Shown here piece after piece: positions 1-12,309 of a stretch of 64,000 bases of DNA. Made by a program: the position numbers and the translations under genes. The stretch lies in the NCBI RefSeq assembly GCF_020379485.1, contig NC_063435.1, forward strand, positions 2,728,001 through 2,792,000, given 5' to 3'. Within the stretch, counting starts at the first letter, position 1, and every line of letters begins with the position of its first letter. The notes under the pieces were generated by a model. That model searched no databases, had not been told where the DNA came from, and worked only from the letters and a program-made list of their open reading frames with translations. Origin of the DNA: Brassica napus. Lineage: Eukaryota > Streptophyta > Magnoliopsida > Brassicales > Brassicaceae.

Positions 1-1738
1 ATCAAAATAGACAGTATGTAATTTAAATTTAATTTTGATAAATATTAAAATACATATATATACATATGGATATCAAAATATAAAGAAAATTTTTAATAAT
101 TTATTTTATGTTTTTATATATTTATTTATACAGTATGATATAAAATAATGACACATATAATATGTTGGGAAATTTAAAAAGTTACTTTTAGTATAAAATA
201 CTCTTTTGCTACATATAAAAAGAGTCAAAGTATATACACTCTCTCTTTTAAGGAAACACGTTGCTCCTCTTTTGGTCCCCACAAAGCTGACAGTAATTTT
301 ATATAATAAAACTAACTCATCACTAACCAAAGCAAAAGGGTATATGAGTCAAAACACATAGGAAGGGAGAGGAAGAAGTGTCCCTCAAGTGAGATGTGTC
401 TAATGAAGTAAAAAAAGAGAAAAAAGTGTCTCATTCCGCTCTCTATGCATATTTATATAGGAGAAATATTAGGCCGAGACCAATTATTGAATAGCATATA
501 TCTAAAGAATCTGTATATCTAGGAATGTTGTGTATTAGAACTCTAAGAATATATTAGAGAACTACAATGCTTATCGAAAATTACATAGTGTTCTAAAATG
601 CAATGATTATGAATAAAGTTAAACATACTTAATTTGGTGAATTTATTAATATGTTCATCCTTTTTATGAAATTGGTTTAGAGACAAATTTAAGATATAGA
701 AGAATCTGACCCTTGACTCATCCACTCATATTTTGAACTTCATGTGGGACTAGCCTTCCATTTGAATATCTTCTAGAATACGTCATATTTTGCATCTTAT
801 TACCAGTGAAATTAAAACTAGTGAATGCTATTAAATCAACAATAATTTATATTTTTGAATTTTAGTGGTCAGGTATATAAAGTATTTTCTTAAGAAAACA
901 ATACAATTTGAATTATAAGTAAATTCAACGTATTTACGTAAAGACGTAGGTTATTTTCCTGCTAGATTTCTTCCATTGTGCCCATTGTGCCCTTTTTATT
1001 ATACATTACAACGAACAACATGTATATAACGAGTAAAAACTAAAAATATACATGAACGTCTTGTACATCTTAAACTTATTGTCCACGGAAACGAATTCAT
1101 ATATAGTTTTTCGGTATCTATGCCTCGTATTATATTTCATCAACTTCGAATGAATGAACTCGTATATAGTCAAGACTCATACGTCATATCGTTACGATCT
1201 ACAAAAAAACTATCATATTAGTTAGTGTGTTTGACTCATTTCATATATACACAAATACTGATGATGCACAAGATAACTGTGACTAATAAGTGTGGACATA
1301 CGGTTAATATTGAGTTCATGTAGTGGTCGCACGATTCTAAGCTAATGTGTGTTTTGGAATTCCATATCACGTGCACACTATTGGTAACGATTCTAAACTA
1401 ATAGTGTGGACATACGGGTATCTTGTGCATCATCATAACTCGGAGAAACAAATCAATAATGTGTGTTTTTGGAAATAGGGTATTGCGCACGATATTGGGA
1501 TTGCACTATTGAACACTCTGAGTGAAACCTTTTAGTCAAGTTCCATGTGATCGAGGCTTTCTTGGGTTTAGGAAAGGAGAATTTCTTCACATTTCTCAAA
1601 ATAAAGGCAACGAAAACACACATAAATGTTTGAACATCTAATGAAAAGCCAAAACTTTTTCTTATGATTTAATAGTTTTTGTTGTGGCTTTTATATTTTC
1701 TTTTTGTGTCAAAAGGACACTCCGGGATTTAGGGTTAA
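1..1738. other. AT-rich intergenic spacer, no gene seen
   Basis: No open reading frame here looks like a conserved protein, and the short ORFs are AT-rich chance frames. It holds a small inverted/direct repeat cluster at about 1259-1435, listed separately. It ends at the TAA target duplication of the DNA transposon that starts at 1739. Confidence 0.6.
1259..1435. repeat. Short inverted and direct repeat cluster
   Basis: TGATGATGCACAAGATA at 1259-1275 is matched by its perfect reverse complement at 1419-1435, giving 17-bp arms about 143 bp apart. Inside, TGTGGACATACGG occurs at 1291-1303 and again at 1405-1417, and a motif CGATTCTAARCTAAT is repeated between them. This is seen directly. It may be a decayed fold-back element; no coding capacity is seen. 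Confidence 0.6.
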
Positions 1739-2385
1739 GAGCATGATTAACCCAACAACCCTATTAAGGTCTCTTAGTGAATTTTTTAATAATAAATGTA
1801 AGTTAAGAATTTAATTAAGAGACATCATCATTTTCTTCTTCCAATGCTAGTCTCTTAATAAGGGTTCTTAAAAAAAATGCATTATCTCTTCTATTAGTTC
1901 ATAATCACAAACCAACAGAAAACTAAAGCCAACATTATGAAACTAGTTTTCAGAAAATGAATAACATTGTAAACGAATGTAAACATTACAAGCAAAGATG
2001 AGCAAACATTGTAAACGAATGTAAACATTACAAGCAAAGATGACTAATGATTAGTTTTTACCTTTTTTGTGGAGAACGGAACGTAACGGAGGAAGAAGAG
2101 ATGAGGTACAACAGCCACCAAGAGAGAAAGAAATCAGAGAGCCATCTGATGTGAAGAGAATTCACCGTCGAGAGAAAGAGAGAAGAGAGAAAGCAGAGAA
2201 AGAGAGAAGAGAGACACGGAGAGAAGAGAGACGAAACTGCTGCAAGCTTGGACACCTGTCTCACAAGAGACGTTCCTTGCTTCTCCTAATTAGGAGACGT
2301 GTCTTTGATAAATCAGTATTTTTCTTTTATTTTTAATGCTAAATAACATAAGAGACTTGCGTAAGGGACCCCGTTAATCCTGCTC
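1739..2385. mobile_element. Non-autonomous PIF/Harbinger-like DNA transposon (647 bp)
   Basis: The left end GAGCATGATTAACCC and the reverse complement of the right end, GAGCAGGATTAACGG, form imperfect terminal inverted repeats. Both continue to a shared GTCTCTTA-type block. The element is flanked by TAA on both sides (1736-1738 and 2386-2388), the 3-bp target duplication typical of PIF/Harbinger. The interior has no transposase. It holds a 39-bp direct repeat (1963-2001 and 2005-2043) and a purine-rich GAGA tract at about 2090-2240 that produces a long but spurious Arg/Glu-rich ORF. Confidence 0.8.
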
Positions 2386-3522
2386 TAAAGGTTATCTTCG
2401 AACAAACTTGGACTTTGACGAGAGTCCAGACACTCTGACTGAAAAGCCAAGTGGGGGTTCACTATTAGTTTGCCATTGAATATAAATCCGATGATATAAG
2501 GTCATGAAGATACAAATGAGTATTAATCGCTACTATTATTAAATTTGCTTATTCATAGTAGAAGTTGATGTAGCAGCACGTCCACCTTATGAAAAAAAAC
2601 TAAAATATGTTTCCAAAACTGATATAGCTAGATTCATTTAAGTTTATGAATATATATACCATTTAGATATTATATATAAATTTGTATGTTTGAGTTAATT
2701 TTTTATTTGCTAAATACTAGTTTAACAAATAAACCATAGTGTGATTGAACATGGAAAATTTGTAATTTATAGCCGGCAGACAAGAAAGTGGAAATATAAC
2801 GTTCTAATGATTTATTCTTACGTATATATTTACTATTGAAAATCTCGACCAGAAAAAGGGTTTAGCTATCTAATAATTTTTAACACATGCTCAGAAATCA
2901 GAGGACAGTAGTACTTTTACCACACTCGTGTACAGTAAATTAGTAATTATACTTGGTAGTTCAAGAATTTAGGTTACTATAAAGTTATAAGCTCCGATCC
3001 ATTTGTTTACTCTTACTCACTTTTACATTAAAGTCTGGTAATCAAACGCACTCGTGGCACATAGTGCGACGTAATAAACCATAATAATAACCTAACTCAA
3101 TAATGTTCGTGCTCCCATGTGCCCCTTTCTTAATTTCTACATATTTGTTCTAAAGAATTCTATTATAGAATGAGGTATTATTACTATTCAAAATCATATT
3201 TTATTGAATATATTTTACTCGTTTGCAAAATTAAAAATATGGTATATATAAAAATATATATTTTCCAGTCGTATTAAACTTGAAAAGAACGATTTAAAGA
3301 TATCAAAGGATAAATGTGACAAAATTATTTATCAAAAAAAAAAGAAAACGAATGAAAATATATGGTTTTTATTGCGTGTGTGTGTGTATATCAACGACCA
3401 GGACTTGGTAACTGCAGCGAAAAAGATATTTAATCACTACATTTTCTATAAGTACTGTATACTCTTAATCTTGCTGTAGTCGGTCCAGTCTGGTTTAAAT
3501 GGCAAATTCATTATAAATTAAA
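2386..3522. other. AT-rich spacer, nothing recognised
   Basis: Sequence between two transposable elements. No ORF, RNA gene or clear repeat could be supported. A short (GT)n-like run lies near 3375. Confidence 0.5.
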
Positions 3523-4556
3523 CTAGGTCGAGATCCGCGCCTTGCGCAGAATCAATATTATATATATAAATAATTATATATATTATATCTTTTTACATGA
3601 AATAATAAATATATATTGAATAATTAAAAGTCATTAACTATTACATATATAATTAAATTGGTACGAACATATAATTGAATCAATTTTATCAATCCAAACA
3701 TTTTTTTTCTATTTGATAGGATATGCACTTAAATTTTAAATGATATTAACATACATATTGAATTTTTAATATTAATGTCTATTAAATGATGCTTTCTACT
3801 CATATGATTGTTTGATTATTTATATCTTTTATAGTAAAAACTTTAAATTACCGATAACAAAATTTTCATGGGATTAATAGTTTAGTAATTTATATTTTTA
3901 GAAAAAATTAAGTTGTCAATGTTCATTCAAATTTTTTATCAAAAAAATTGTTCAGATTAAATTTTGAAACTAAAATAATTATGTATTTCATATGGTTTAT
4001 AATTTAATTTAAAATGATATATATATATATATATATTTATTTATTAATCTTAATAATGATTTAAATTAGACATTTTACTTTTATGATTTTGTAATCATTT
4101 GTATTTTTTCATAACAAAAGTTTTAAACCATGGATCACAAATTTGAATGTGAGATTTTTAACAGTTTTAGTAGATTATAGTCATTTTAAAAAATTCAAAA
4201 TATAACATATACAGAAAAATCTAAATTTTAATTATATGGTTATTTTGGTTGTTTAGTTTATTTTAATATTTTAAAATTAAACAAATATGATAGAAGATAC
4301 ACTAATTTTTATCAAATCTTTATTATTCAAAATCATTAGTTGCCTTATATATTTTAACCGTATTAGGCAATTCCGTAATTTTTATCTAAAGAAATTATAA
4401 AGAACATTAATAATGAATTTATGGTTAATTTAATAAAAAGTTTATTATATAATTAGATGAACCAACATATTTTTCTAATGATTCTAAGAATCATTTTAGT
4501 GATGACACGTGACTACAAAAAGAAGTTGTAATGCTTTTCAAATAATATATAGGAGA
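3523..4556 (-). mobile_element. Non-autonomous Helitron (1034 bp)
   Basis: Read on the minus strand, the element starts with TCTCCTATATATTATTTGAA (from 4556 downward), a 5' end typical of crucifer Helitrons, followed within 50 bases by a CACGTGTCATC motif. It ends with a GCGC-stem hairpin (about 3535-3550) and CTAG at 3526-3523. The flanking bases are A at the 5' side and T at the 3' side, as expected for insertion between A and T without target duplication. There is no coding sequence, so it would depend on an autonomous relative. Confidence 0.8.
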
Positions 4557-5652
4557 TTGTTAACAACAGATATTACATTATAAATTAAATTCAAAAATAT
4601 GTCGGAAAGTCTAAACACAAGAACCAAACAAGGTAGAAAACATTATAAACCAAAAGCCATTTCTAAAAAAAAAAACATTATAAACCAAATACAATTAGAT
4701 ACTTAACCAACGACCAATCAGTAATAGACAAGTAAGCTACAAACAAGCCCCACCGAACCTAGTATGTGCATACTATGTGGGACACTGTCGATGACACGTA
4801 AGACACTGTTGCCGCACGCGACAACGAGGAAACAGTGTTAGCATGGGACCTACTAACTATCGAATGCTCTACTTACGTGTCGTGATCTGAAGGATGGAGC
4901 GAAATGGAGACACGTACGGCTACGATTTTCTGAAGAACAGAGAGAGAAGTGATTGTCTGTTTTGACGTGTTTGGTCAAAAAGAAGATCTCTCTCAGTACG
5001 GACCGTCAGATATTTGATTGGACGGTTGAAAATCAATTGAGAGTGATTTTCTGTCAAATCTTTTTAGACCATGACCCTCTCCCCGTTTCTTCTCTTCCTG
5101 TCTTTTTAAAATATACCGGGCGTTAAACCGTGCCGGTTTTCACATCTGTTGCACAACATTACAAATCTCAAATTAAGAAAATTAAAAACAGAACTTTATC
5201 AAATTTAGGTGGTGTTATTTGTTTATGCATTTTAATTGATTTATTTACAAATCCAATAACTTTTTAATGAATTTTAGTTAATGTTTACAAATCTTAAGAT
5301 TTTTTCGCAGATTTATGTCTTTGTATTTTTGATAAAAATTTCATCTAAAATTTATTAAATCTATTATGTAATCAAATTCATTAGTGAAACATATGATTTG
5401 AATTAATATTTAACATAGAAATATAGAATCAATAACATATGATTTCACCATAAAATTTGAAATTAAACATAAATATAATAACACTTGAATTAGATTAGAT
5501 TTCAAATCAATTAAAATAGGAAAACCAATAACCTCACTAATTTTAGTTAAAAATATTATATTTAAACATACAAACATATCGATTCAATGATCTGCAACCT
5601 GTTGGTTAATCCATTGAACCGGAAAAGTAATCATATTCACTTCTCTGTTGGT
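4557..5652. other. Spacer downstream of ObgC, no gene seen
   Basis: The region around 4740-5110 is less AT-rich and contains several ACGTG-type motifs (for example near 4794, 4875 and 4912) but no reading frame that I recognise. The rest is AT-rich and includes the 3' flank of the minus-strand ObgC gene. Confidence 0.45.
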
Positions 5653-8600
5653 TCACTTCCATTGAGGCCATCTAACTGAGTCTGTGGAAGTCTTGTTCGA
5701 ATTTGTAGGACGGCTCGAGCCATTGGCTGAGTCATGCCACACCAACTCCATCTATCCACAATCACAAAAGATGGTTTAACTTTTACAATCAGCAAATCTA
5801 AACCACTTATAACATACAAAACATTCAGAGTAACTCAGACAAACCTCTCCTATGATCACGTTATCCCCTTCTTTAACGCCCATATTCTTCAGCGTTTTGT
5901 TCACACCACAAGCCTCAAGCACGTGCTGAAACCTTTTGTCTGAATCCATGTACCTATACCAAACGACATTGGTTAGTGACACTTGTTTAATTAGAGTGCA
6001 TTAATCTTGGTTGTAGTTTAACTCATACCGCCAGTTAGTCATCTGGACAAACCGTTGAAGCCCGGCTCCAACTACATGCCAAGCACCTGTACCGCTATCG
6101 CGGAATATCTCAAACTCATTAATGGCTGCTCGTCTTTCCTTATCTATCTTCTTAGCTACATGGTCCAGATTCTCATTTACTTGATCGTACAACCCTTTAG
6201 CCACATTGACACAAAGGAAGCCATCAAATACACTGCACAAGCGCTGTTTTATCTTATAATACCAAACTAAAAGTAGAATCAAGACCTTTGGGTTCTGCGT
6301 TGGCTTCTCTGTACTTCTTCAGCAGTTCATAAACGCTGGAGATGACTTCATGTGTGCCGTCTCTTTGTACTGCACTCATACAAAAAGGCTCAATCCCGCG
6401 GGCACGTAGAGTTTCCCTAAACATTGGCCACTTCTCGTAAGCATCCGGGAGATCCATTTTGTTGTACGCCACTACGTAAGGCTTCTCGGCGATCTCAGGA
6501 CTGAATAGTTCAAGTTCGAGACGAACAGCTTCAAACTCAAGTTCAGGTTGAGGAGCTGAACCATCCACAACATGTACCTTTACACAGACAAAAGAAAAGG
6601 CTCTTTTTAGACAAAGAAGTATAAAGTTTGAATCTAAAAGATGATTTGTTTTACCAGTGCTGAACATCTCTCAGTGTGCCTTAGAAACTCGTGGCCTAAA
6701 CCGAAGCCTCTGTGAGCTCCTTCAAGCAAACCGGGAAGATCTGCGACCACCATTGTCGAGTCGTAATCAAATGAAACCACACCGAGGTTGGGAAGCAATG
6801 TGGTGAATGGGTAGTTTGCGATGGTGGGCTGCGCAGCACTTATCACGCTCAGCAATGTGCTTTTTCCTGCGTTTGGAGCACCCACAATCCCCACGTCTGC
6901 GACCAGCTTCAGTTCCAAATCAAGCCACCTATTGCAATTTGAAACGTTATAGAATTTTAGAAGACAAACACAAAGTCTCATTACCCTCCACCAGTGTGAA
7001 AGTGTTTGGATTCTAAAACTACTCAATCTGATCTAGAGCTAAGCCAGAACTTCACATCCTTTATAAAAGAATATCAACAGGAGCATTACTAACATCCTTC
7101 ATAAGAAAAATATCAACAGGAGCATTACTAGTTGTATAGTCAGCAATGGAAGATCTCAAAGAATCCTGTGATCCATATCTATATACAATATCTTTGGATA
7201 CTGAGCAACTGCAATAAGACTAGTTCATTTGAGTTGAATCTAAAAAGAAAAACTAACCGGAAGATCATATGAAGGTAGCAATACTCAGTTACTCACATGT
7301 ATGAATCAAACTTTACCCAATAATAGAAAAAAATGTTCTAAAAATCGGTCTAGTGCCCGCCTAAACATTAATCCTCTATAAGGGCCGCCTAGCGCTTTTT
7401 TGAACATTGATAGAAACAGATATCAAAGAGTGTCCCAGAGCGATCCTCCTAAACGAAAAATGAAGTTCTTGGATCCTTAAACTACATAGCTTCAATGATT
7501 GGTTCATCCTTGCAAAAATTAACATAACGAATCCATTTCAGAAACTCAACCAATTGGAGTGATGATTAAGTCTCAAACTTTACACATCACAACAACATTC
7601 TTTTGTTCCTAAACCAAATCAACCAGTTCCCAAGACTTGTTCCATCAACACCATACAAACAAAAGGCAACTCAAAAATGAAAGAACACACTTACATTTCA
7701 GGACCTTCTTCACCATTCTCAGCAATCCTAGGAACCTTATTCATCCCCGACTTAAACGAAGCATTCCCTCTCCCCCCTCTCCCACCAGGCATCAACAACG
7801 CCCTCTGCCCCGGATACAACAACTCCAAAAGCACCTCCTTCTCCTCCTCCTCCTCCCCTTCCCCCTCACTCCCAACCTCTTTAGCCTGTCTCACCACCGT
7901 CCCAGGAGCCACTTTCACCACAACATCAACTCCCTTAGCACCACTCTGCATCTTCCCTCTCCCATGCTCCCCACGCCCCGCCCTGAAATGAACACTCTTC
8001 CTAAACGGCAACAAAGAGTTCATCGACCCATCAACTTCCACATACACATTCCCTCCTCTCCCTCCGTCTCCACCAGAAGGTCCCCCAAAAGGAACAAACT
8101 TTTCTCTCCTAAACGCCACAACACCGTTCCCTCCATCTCCCGCCTTTACAAATATCTTCGCTCTATCAAAACACCTCATAACCGCAGGAACACCTTTCTC
8201 CTTAACACCAATATCATCCTCCTCCTCCTCCTCTTCCTCCTCTTCCACTTCGCCAGAGAAACATATCGCTTCTCCATCTTTCAATCCAGCTCTCTCCACA
8301 TCCTCATCCCCATACTCAAACACTTCATCATCCTCATCATCATCTTCATCAATCAATCCAGAGCTTCCTTCAAACACATCTAACCTTCTGTAATTCCCCC
8401 AAATATCCTCATCATCATACTCCTTCACCTCTCTCTCTTTCTCTTCTTCCTCTCCATCGTTCTCCTCCAAAGTCTCAACCTTTTCCTCAACCCCAGCGAC
8501 ATTTGCCTCAGACAGCTTCACTTCCTCTGAGAGCTTCAGGTAAGAGGAAGATAGCAGAGAGACGTCGGAGAAGTCTTCTCTTGGAGGAAGCCGCGTGTAA

Positions 8601-8788
8601 GTAGTGGCTTCACCGCCTACGTCGGGTCTATCACCGCCTCGAGATTTAAGCTCGAGTTCGCGTTGGAGATTGGCTTTTCTAAGGCTTGAGAGTTTGCTAG
8701 GTTTAGCGGAGATCTTGTTCCTCGTCCTGTTGGGTCGAGATAGAGCTTGTGGAGTGAAGAAGGAACAGCTTATGGATATGGAAGCCAT
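5653..8788 (-). CDS. OBGC: Plastid GTPase ObgC (CPSAR1), Spo0B-associated GTP-binding protein
   Basis: Six exons: 8788-7695, 6928-6655, 6577-6286, 6194-6029, 5953-5845 and 5751-5653, all GT-AG and in phase, giving 677 residues (Arabidopsis ObgC is about 681). Exon 1 encodes a Ser-rich plastid transit peptide, an acidic Glu/Asp-rich stretch and the glycine-rich Obg fold. Exons 2-3 encode the G domain: P-loop GAPNAGKST at about 381-389, switch I YPFTT, G3 DLPGL and G4 NKMD at about 495-498. Exons 4-6 encode the C-terminal Obg (OCT) domain ending RWPQWK. The family acts in chloroplast ribosome assembly and thylakoid biogenesis and is essential for embryo development in Arabidopsis. The start is the ATG at 8788 followed by ASISIS; an in-frame ATG six codons upstream lacks support. 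It is transcribed divergently from TON2. No defect is seen. Confidence 0.96.
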
Positions 8789-9019
8789 TTTGCGTTTCTC
8801 TAGCAAAATGATTTTAATGTTTTATGGATTACAACATACCGTACTAAATGTTGATTTTATAAAGTAATGGGGTTATAGTGAAAAGTATTATAAAGTTGAG
8901 GACTTGTATTTGTAAAAGTGATAAACTTTGGTTACCTTTGAAGCTTTTGGATCTTATAGATCAGAGAGTTCTTCTCAGCTCTTTGGCTTCAGGGGTTTAA
9001 TCTCTCTCTCTCTGATTCA
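8789..9019. promoter_or_regulatory. Divergent promoter region between ObgC and TON2
   Basis: Only 231 bases separate the two start codons, so both 5' leaders and core promoters must lie here or overlap the genes. A CT-rich tract at about 9000-9015 precedes the TON2 ATG, as is common in plant leaders. Individual transcription start sites cannot be assigned from sequence alone. Confidence 0.55.
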
Positions 9020-11928
9020 ATGTATAGCGGATCTAGCGATGGGGAAAGCCACGACACAACACCACCGACGCAGAGGAAGATCCCGCCGGCGTCCTCGATG
9101 CTTTGGGTTAGAAATCTACGACGGTATATTGGCTCCGGCGCCGGATTAGGATCCGAAGCTCTAATGGGTATGTCTTAAAGTTACTCCCTTTCGTTTCCCT
9201 GTAGTAAAGTCTGAACCTTTACTCGCATCTCCAGTTTCGAAATGAGTAAAGTTTCTGAATTTGGGGCTGTCTGTAGAAAATGTAGCTTCTGTCTGTGTGT
9301 TCAAACACTATGTTAACGTTGAGAGTCTTGGTTTTGCAAGAGCTTGAAACGAAGAGAATCTTGCTCGAGATATTCAAAGACAAGCAACAGAAGAGCCAAG
9401 AAGCAGGCACTATACCGAGTTTCTACAAGAAGGTATGTCCCTTGCATGAGTACTTTACTCTATAGTATGATTGCCTCATGGCACTAAACTTGAATTGTTA
9501 GTACACACTTTGTAAGAGTTGGGTTTCCTTTGGTGTTAGTGTTATACAGTAAGATTTTGTTTCTTTTACTCTTTGTTCAGAAACCAGAAGAAGGGTCTAT
9601 TAGTGGAAGGGTCCAGAGGCTTGCAAAGTACCGCTTCTTGAAGGTATATATATTCTTCATCGCCTCCTATTACTTTAACAGAAGAAGTTTTTGCTCACTT
9701 CAGTATGTTGATTTATTTTGTACAGAAACAATCGGATCTTTTGTTGAACTCTGATGATTTGGCTGCTATGTGGAATTGTTTGAGAGAAAATTGTGTGATT
9801 GATGATGGCACCGGTGCTGAAAAGGTATATAAGCATAAAGTTTTTGCTCCAGAGCTGAGATTATGTTTATCTACGTTTACAATGATTCTGAGATTTGCTA
9901 ATTTTTTGTTCAAATAGATGAACTATGAAGACTTCTGTCACATTGCATCTGTGTGTACTGAACAAATCGGCCCCAAATGTCGTCGGTTTTTCAGCCCGTC
10001 AAATTTTATGAAGTTTGAGAAGGATGAGGCTGGACGGATTGCTATTTTACCATTCTATCTTTATGTGATGCGCACGGTTAGTATCCTCATGTTTTCTTCT
10101 TATCAGTTGATATCTTTGGGTTACACTTTGTTTATCATAGCTGAATCTCATCCTGTCGCCATAAGCCAAATAAAGAGACTTTGGTTACTGTGTTTGAATG
10201 GCACCAGCTTCGGTAGTTTTTTACTTCAACTGACTATAGTTTATACTTGTTTTAATAACCATTGTTTCGTCACTGTTCAGGTGTCGCTTACACAAGCTAG
10301 GATTGATATGAGTGAGCTTGATGAAGACTCTGATGGTTTCCTTCAGTCTCATGTAAGTACTCAACTGGCTCTAAAGCTTTAAGTTTAGAATTGGCCCAAG
10401 AAACTTTAAGGCGTCATTCTACCAGCAACTGGTGCTGACTCTAATCTCAGATTCCTTACAAATAGTCTACTTGCTGTTATTTTACAGGAAATGGAGTCAT
10501 ATATTCTTGGTCTAATCCCTAATTTGGCACAATTAAGGGACATGCCGGAGCCCTTTACTCAAATGTATTGCCGCATAGCTTCACAAAAGTTTTTCTTCTT
10601 TTGTGATCCCCATAGGCGAGGTAGGTACTAAAGAGAGACAACGAGAAATTTGCTTAATCTAGTATCTAGTCGCCATGTGTTACATGTGATCTATCTTTGC
10701 GTACAGGAAAAGCATGTATTAAGAAGATACTGCTCAGTAACTGTCTACAAGAACTAATGGAATTGCATCAGGTTAGTTTAGATGAAGGATTAGTGAAAGA
10801 TAGCTCTGTGATCGTGTATAGCTTTACATATTTAGAAGCTACTTTTTACTGATTGTTCCCCTGGACTCTTCGTTAGGAAAGTGAGGAGGAAGTCACAGAC
10901 ACAGAACAGGCTGAGAATTGGTTCTCTTTGACTTCAGCTCAACGTATATGTGGTGCGTGTGATATACTTTGTCTTAATACCTGTAGATAAACTAGAAACT
11001 ACTCAAATTGATATAGAGTTTCTCTTTCTTCTGTAGATATGTTTCTTGCACTTGATAAAGATTGTAGTGGATCGCTGAGCAAACAAGAACTTAAAGAATA
11101 CGCGGATGGGACACTAACTGAAATTTTCATCGAAAGAGGTAAAATTCAATTACTATAGTCACCAATAGTGATCTCAGACAAGCTGAACTATAGTATCCTT
11201 TGCTCTTTTTGTAGTGTTTGATGAGCATGTACGCCGTGGCAAAAGCGGATCAGGCAATTCCAGGGAGATGGACTTCGATAGCTTCCTAGATTTCGTTCTA
11301 GCTTTGGAGAACAAAGACACTCAAGAGGGGTTGACATACTTATTCCGCTGTCTTGATCTCCAAGGGAGAGGCTTTCTCACCACCGCTGATATTCACTCTC
11401 TTTTCAGGTAATAATGAGTTTCTGTCAAGTGATTGAATTACTTTTTAGTAGATTTTCCTTTAAAAGACATGGGAAGTAAAAGAAGGATAGCATCAAAGAG
11501 TTGTGATGTTATCTGATACAATCTTCCTAAATAAAAACTCTGCACTTCCTGCTTGCGGTAGCTGAGCTTTGTTCCGCGAGTCTCATATCTGCAAAGACAC
11601 CATCGCATAATAAAACACACCCTTGATGTGTGATCCTCTCCTAAATTAGAGTCTTAAATCTCCATCTGTTTGAACTTGCAGAGATGTTCACCAGAAATGG
11701 ATAGAAGGTGGGAACTATGAGCTGTGCATAGAAGACGTTAGGGACGAGATCTGGGACATGGTGAAACCGTCTGACCCACTAAAGATCACTCTGGATGATC
11801 TCTTGGGATGTAAACAAGGTGGAACTGTTGCGAGCATGCTGATAGATGTGCGTGGCTTCTGGGCTCATGACAACCGTGAGAACCTTCTTCAAGAAGAAGA
11901 AGAACCTCCTGAGGAAGAGTCGCAGTGA
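9020..11928 (+). CDS. TON2: TONNEAU2/FASS, B''-type regulatory subunit of protein phosphatase 2A
   Basis: Twelve exons: 9020-9167, 9341-9432, 9581-9643, 9726-9824, 9918-10076, 10281-10352, 10488-10620, 10707-10771, 10877-10952, 11037-11138, 11215-11407 and 11682-11928. All phases join, giving 482 residues (Arabidopsis 480). The protein starts MYSGSSDGES and ends with a Glu-rich tail. EF-hand-like segments are visible: SELDEDSDGF in exon 6 and LALDKDCSGSLS in exon 10. TON2 is the PP2A subunit of the TTP complex (TON1, TRM, PP2A) that organises the cortical microtubule array and preprophase band. The only notable difference from the remembered Arabidopsis protein is SHEMES in place of SDEMES at the exon 6/7 border. 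The gene looks intact. Confidence 0.97.
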
Positions 11929-12309
11929 TAATGTTTCTAATTAAATGAAAGAAAATGGCTGTTTATATTGTCACTTGTTTCTTCTTACTTTGAATCTGAT
12001 TTGATTACTGTAATTTCTGAATTTCGTTTTTACATTAATACACAAAACATAGAGAGGGGTTCTGTCTATTGAGGATTACAAAGTGCAAGTCTTATGTCTC
12101 TTGTCTTGTCTGTCAACACCATCCTTATTTTTCTAAATCTATACAATCACTTTTAGCTTCCTCTACGCACTGAATACAATAATTTATATAAAAATTGCAT
12201 TTCACTTGGCTGTTTCCTTATCAATTTAGGCGTCTTTACTCTTTTCCGATGTTATCTCTTCTTCAGATCTGAGAGCTTTGTGATCCTCTTCTTCGTGCTA
12301 TTATTATTC
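11929..12309. other. Intergenic region between TON2 and the TIR gene
   Basis: Contains the TON2 3' untranslated region and then AT-rich sequence that should include the TIR gene promoter. A TTTATATAAAAA tract near 12183-12194 is a possible TATA box about 120 bases before the TIR start codon. Nothing else is seen. Confidence 0.45.

Noticed and set aside
2067..2336. An 89-residue Arg/Glu-rich ORF, and its minus-strand partner
   Set aside because: Product of a GAGA purine tract inside the Harbinger-like element; no conserved motif.
4018..4036. An AT dinucleotide run as a functional element
   Set aside because: Simple (AT)n repeat inside the Helitron; no further evidence.
7637..8383. A 248-residue plus-strand ORF full of Leu, Ser, Pro and His
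   Set aside because: It is the antisense shadow of ObgC exon 1; the minus strand carries a conserved protein with correct splice sites.
12280..12309. The upstream ATG of the TIR frame ([10 protein letters not shown]) as a signal peptide start
   Set aside because: Plant TIR proteins of this type normally begin with the MASSS-type start at 12310; the ten extra residues are probably leader sequence.
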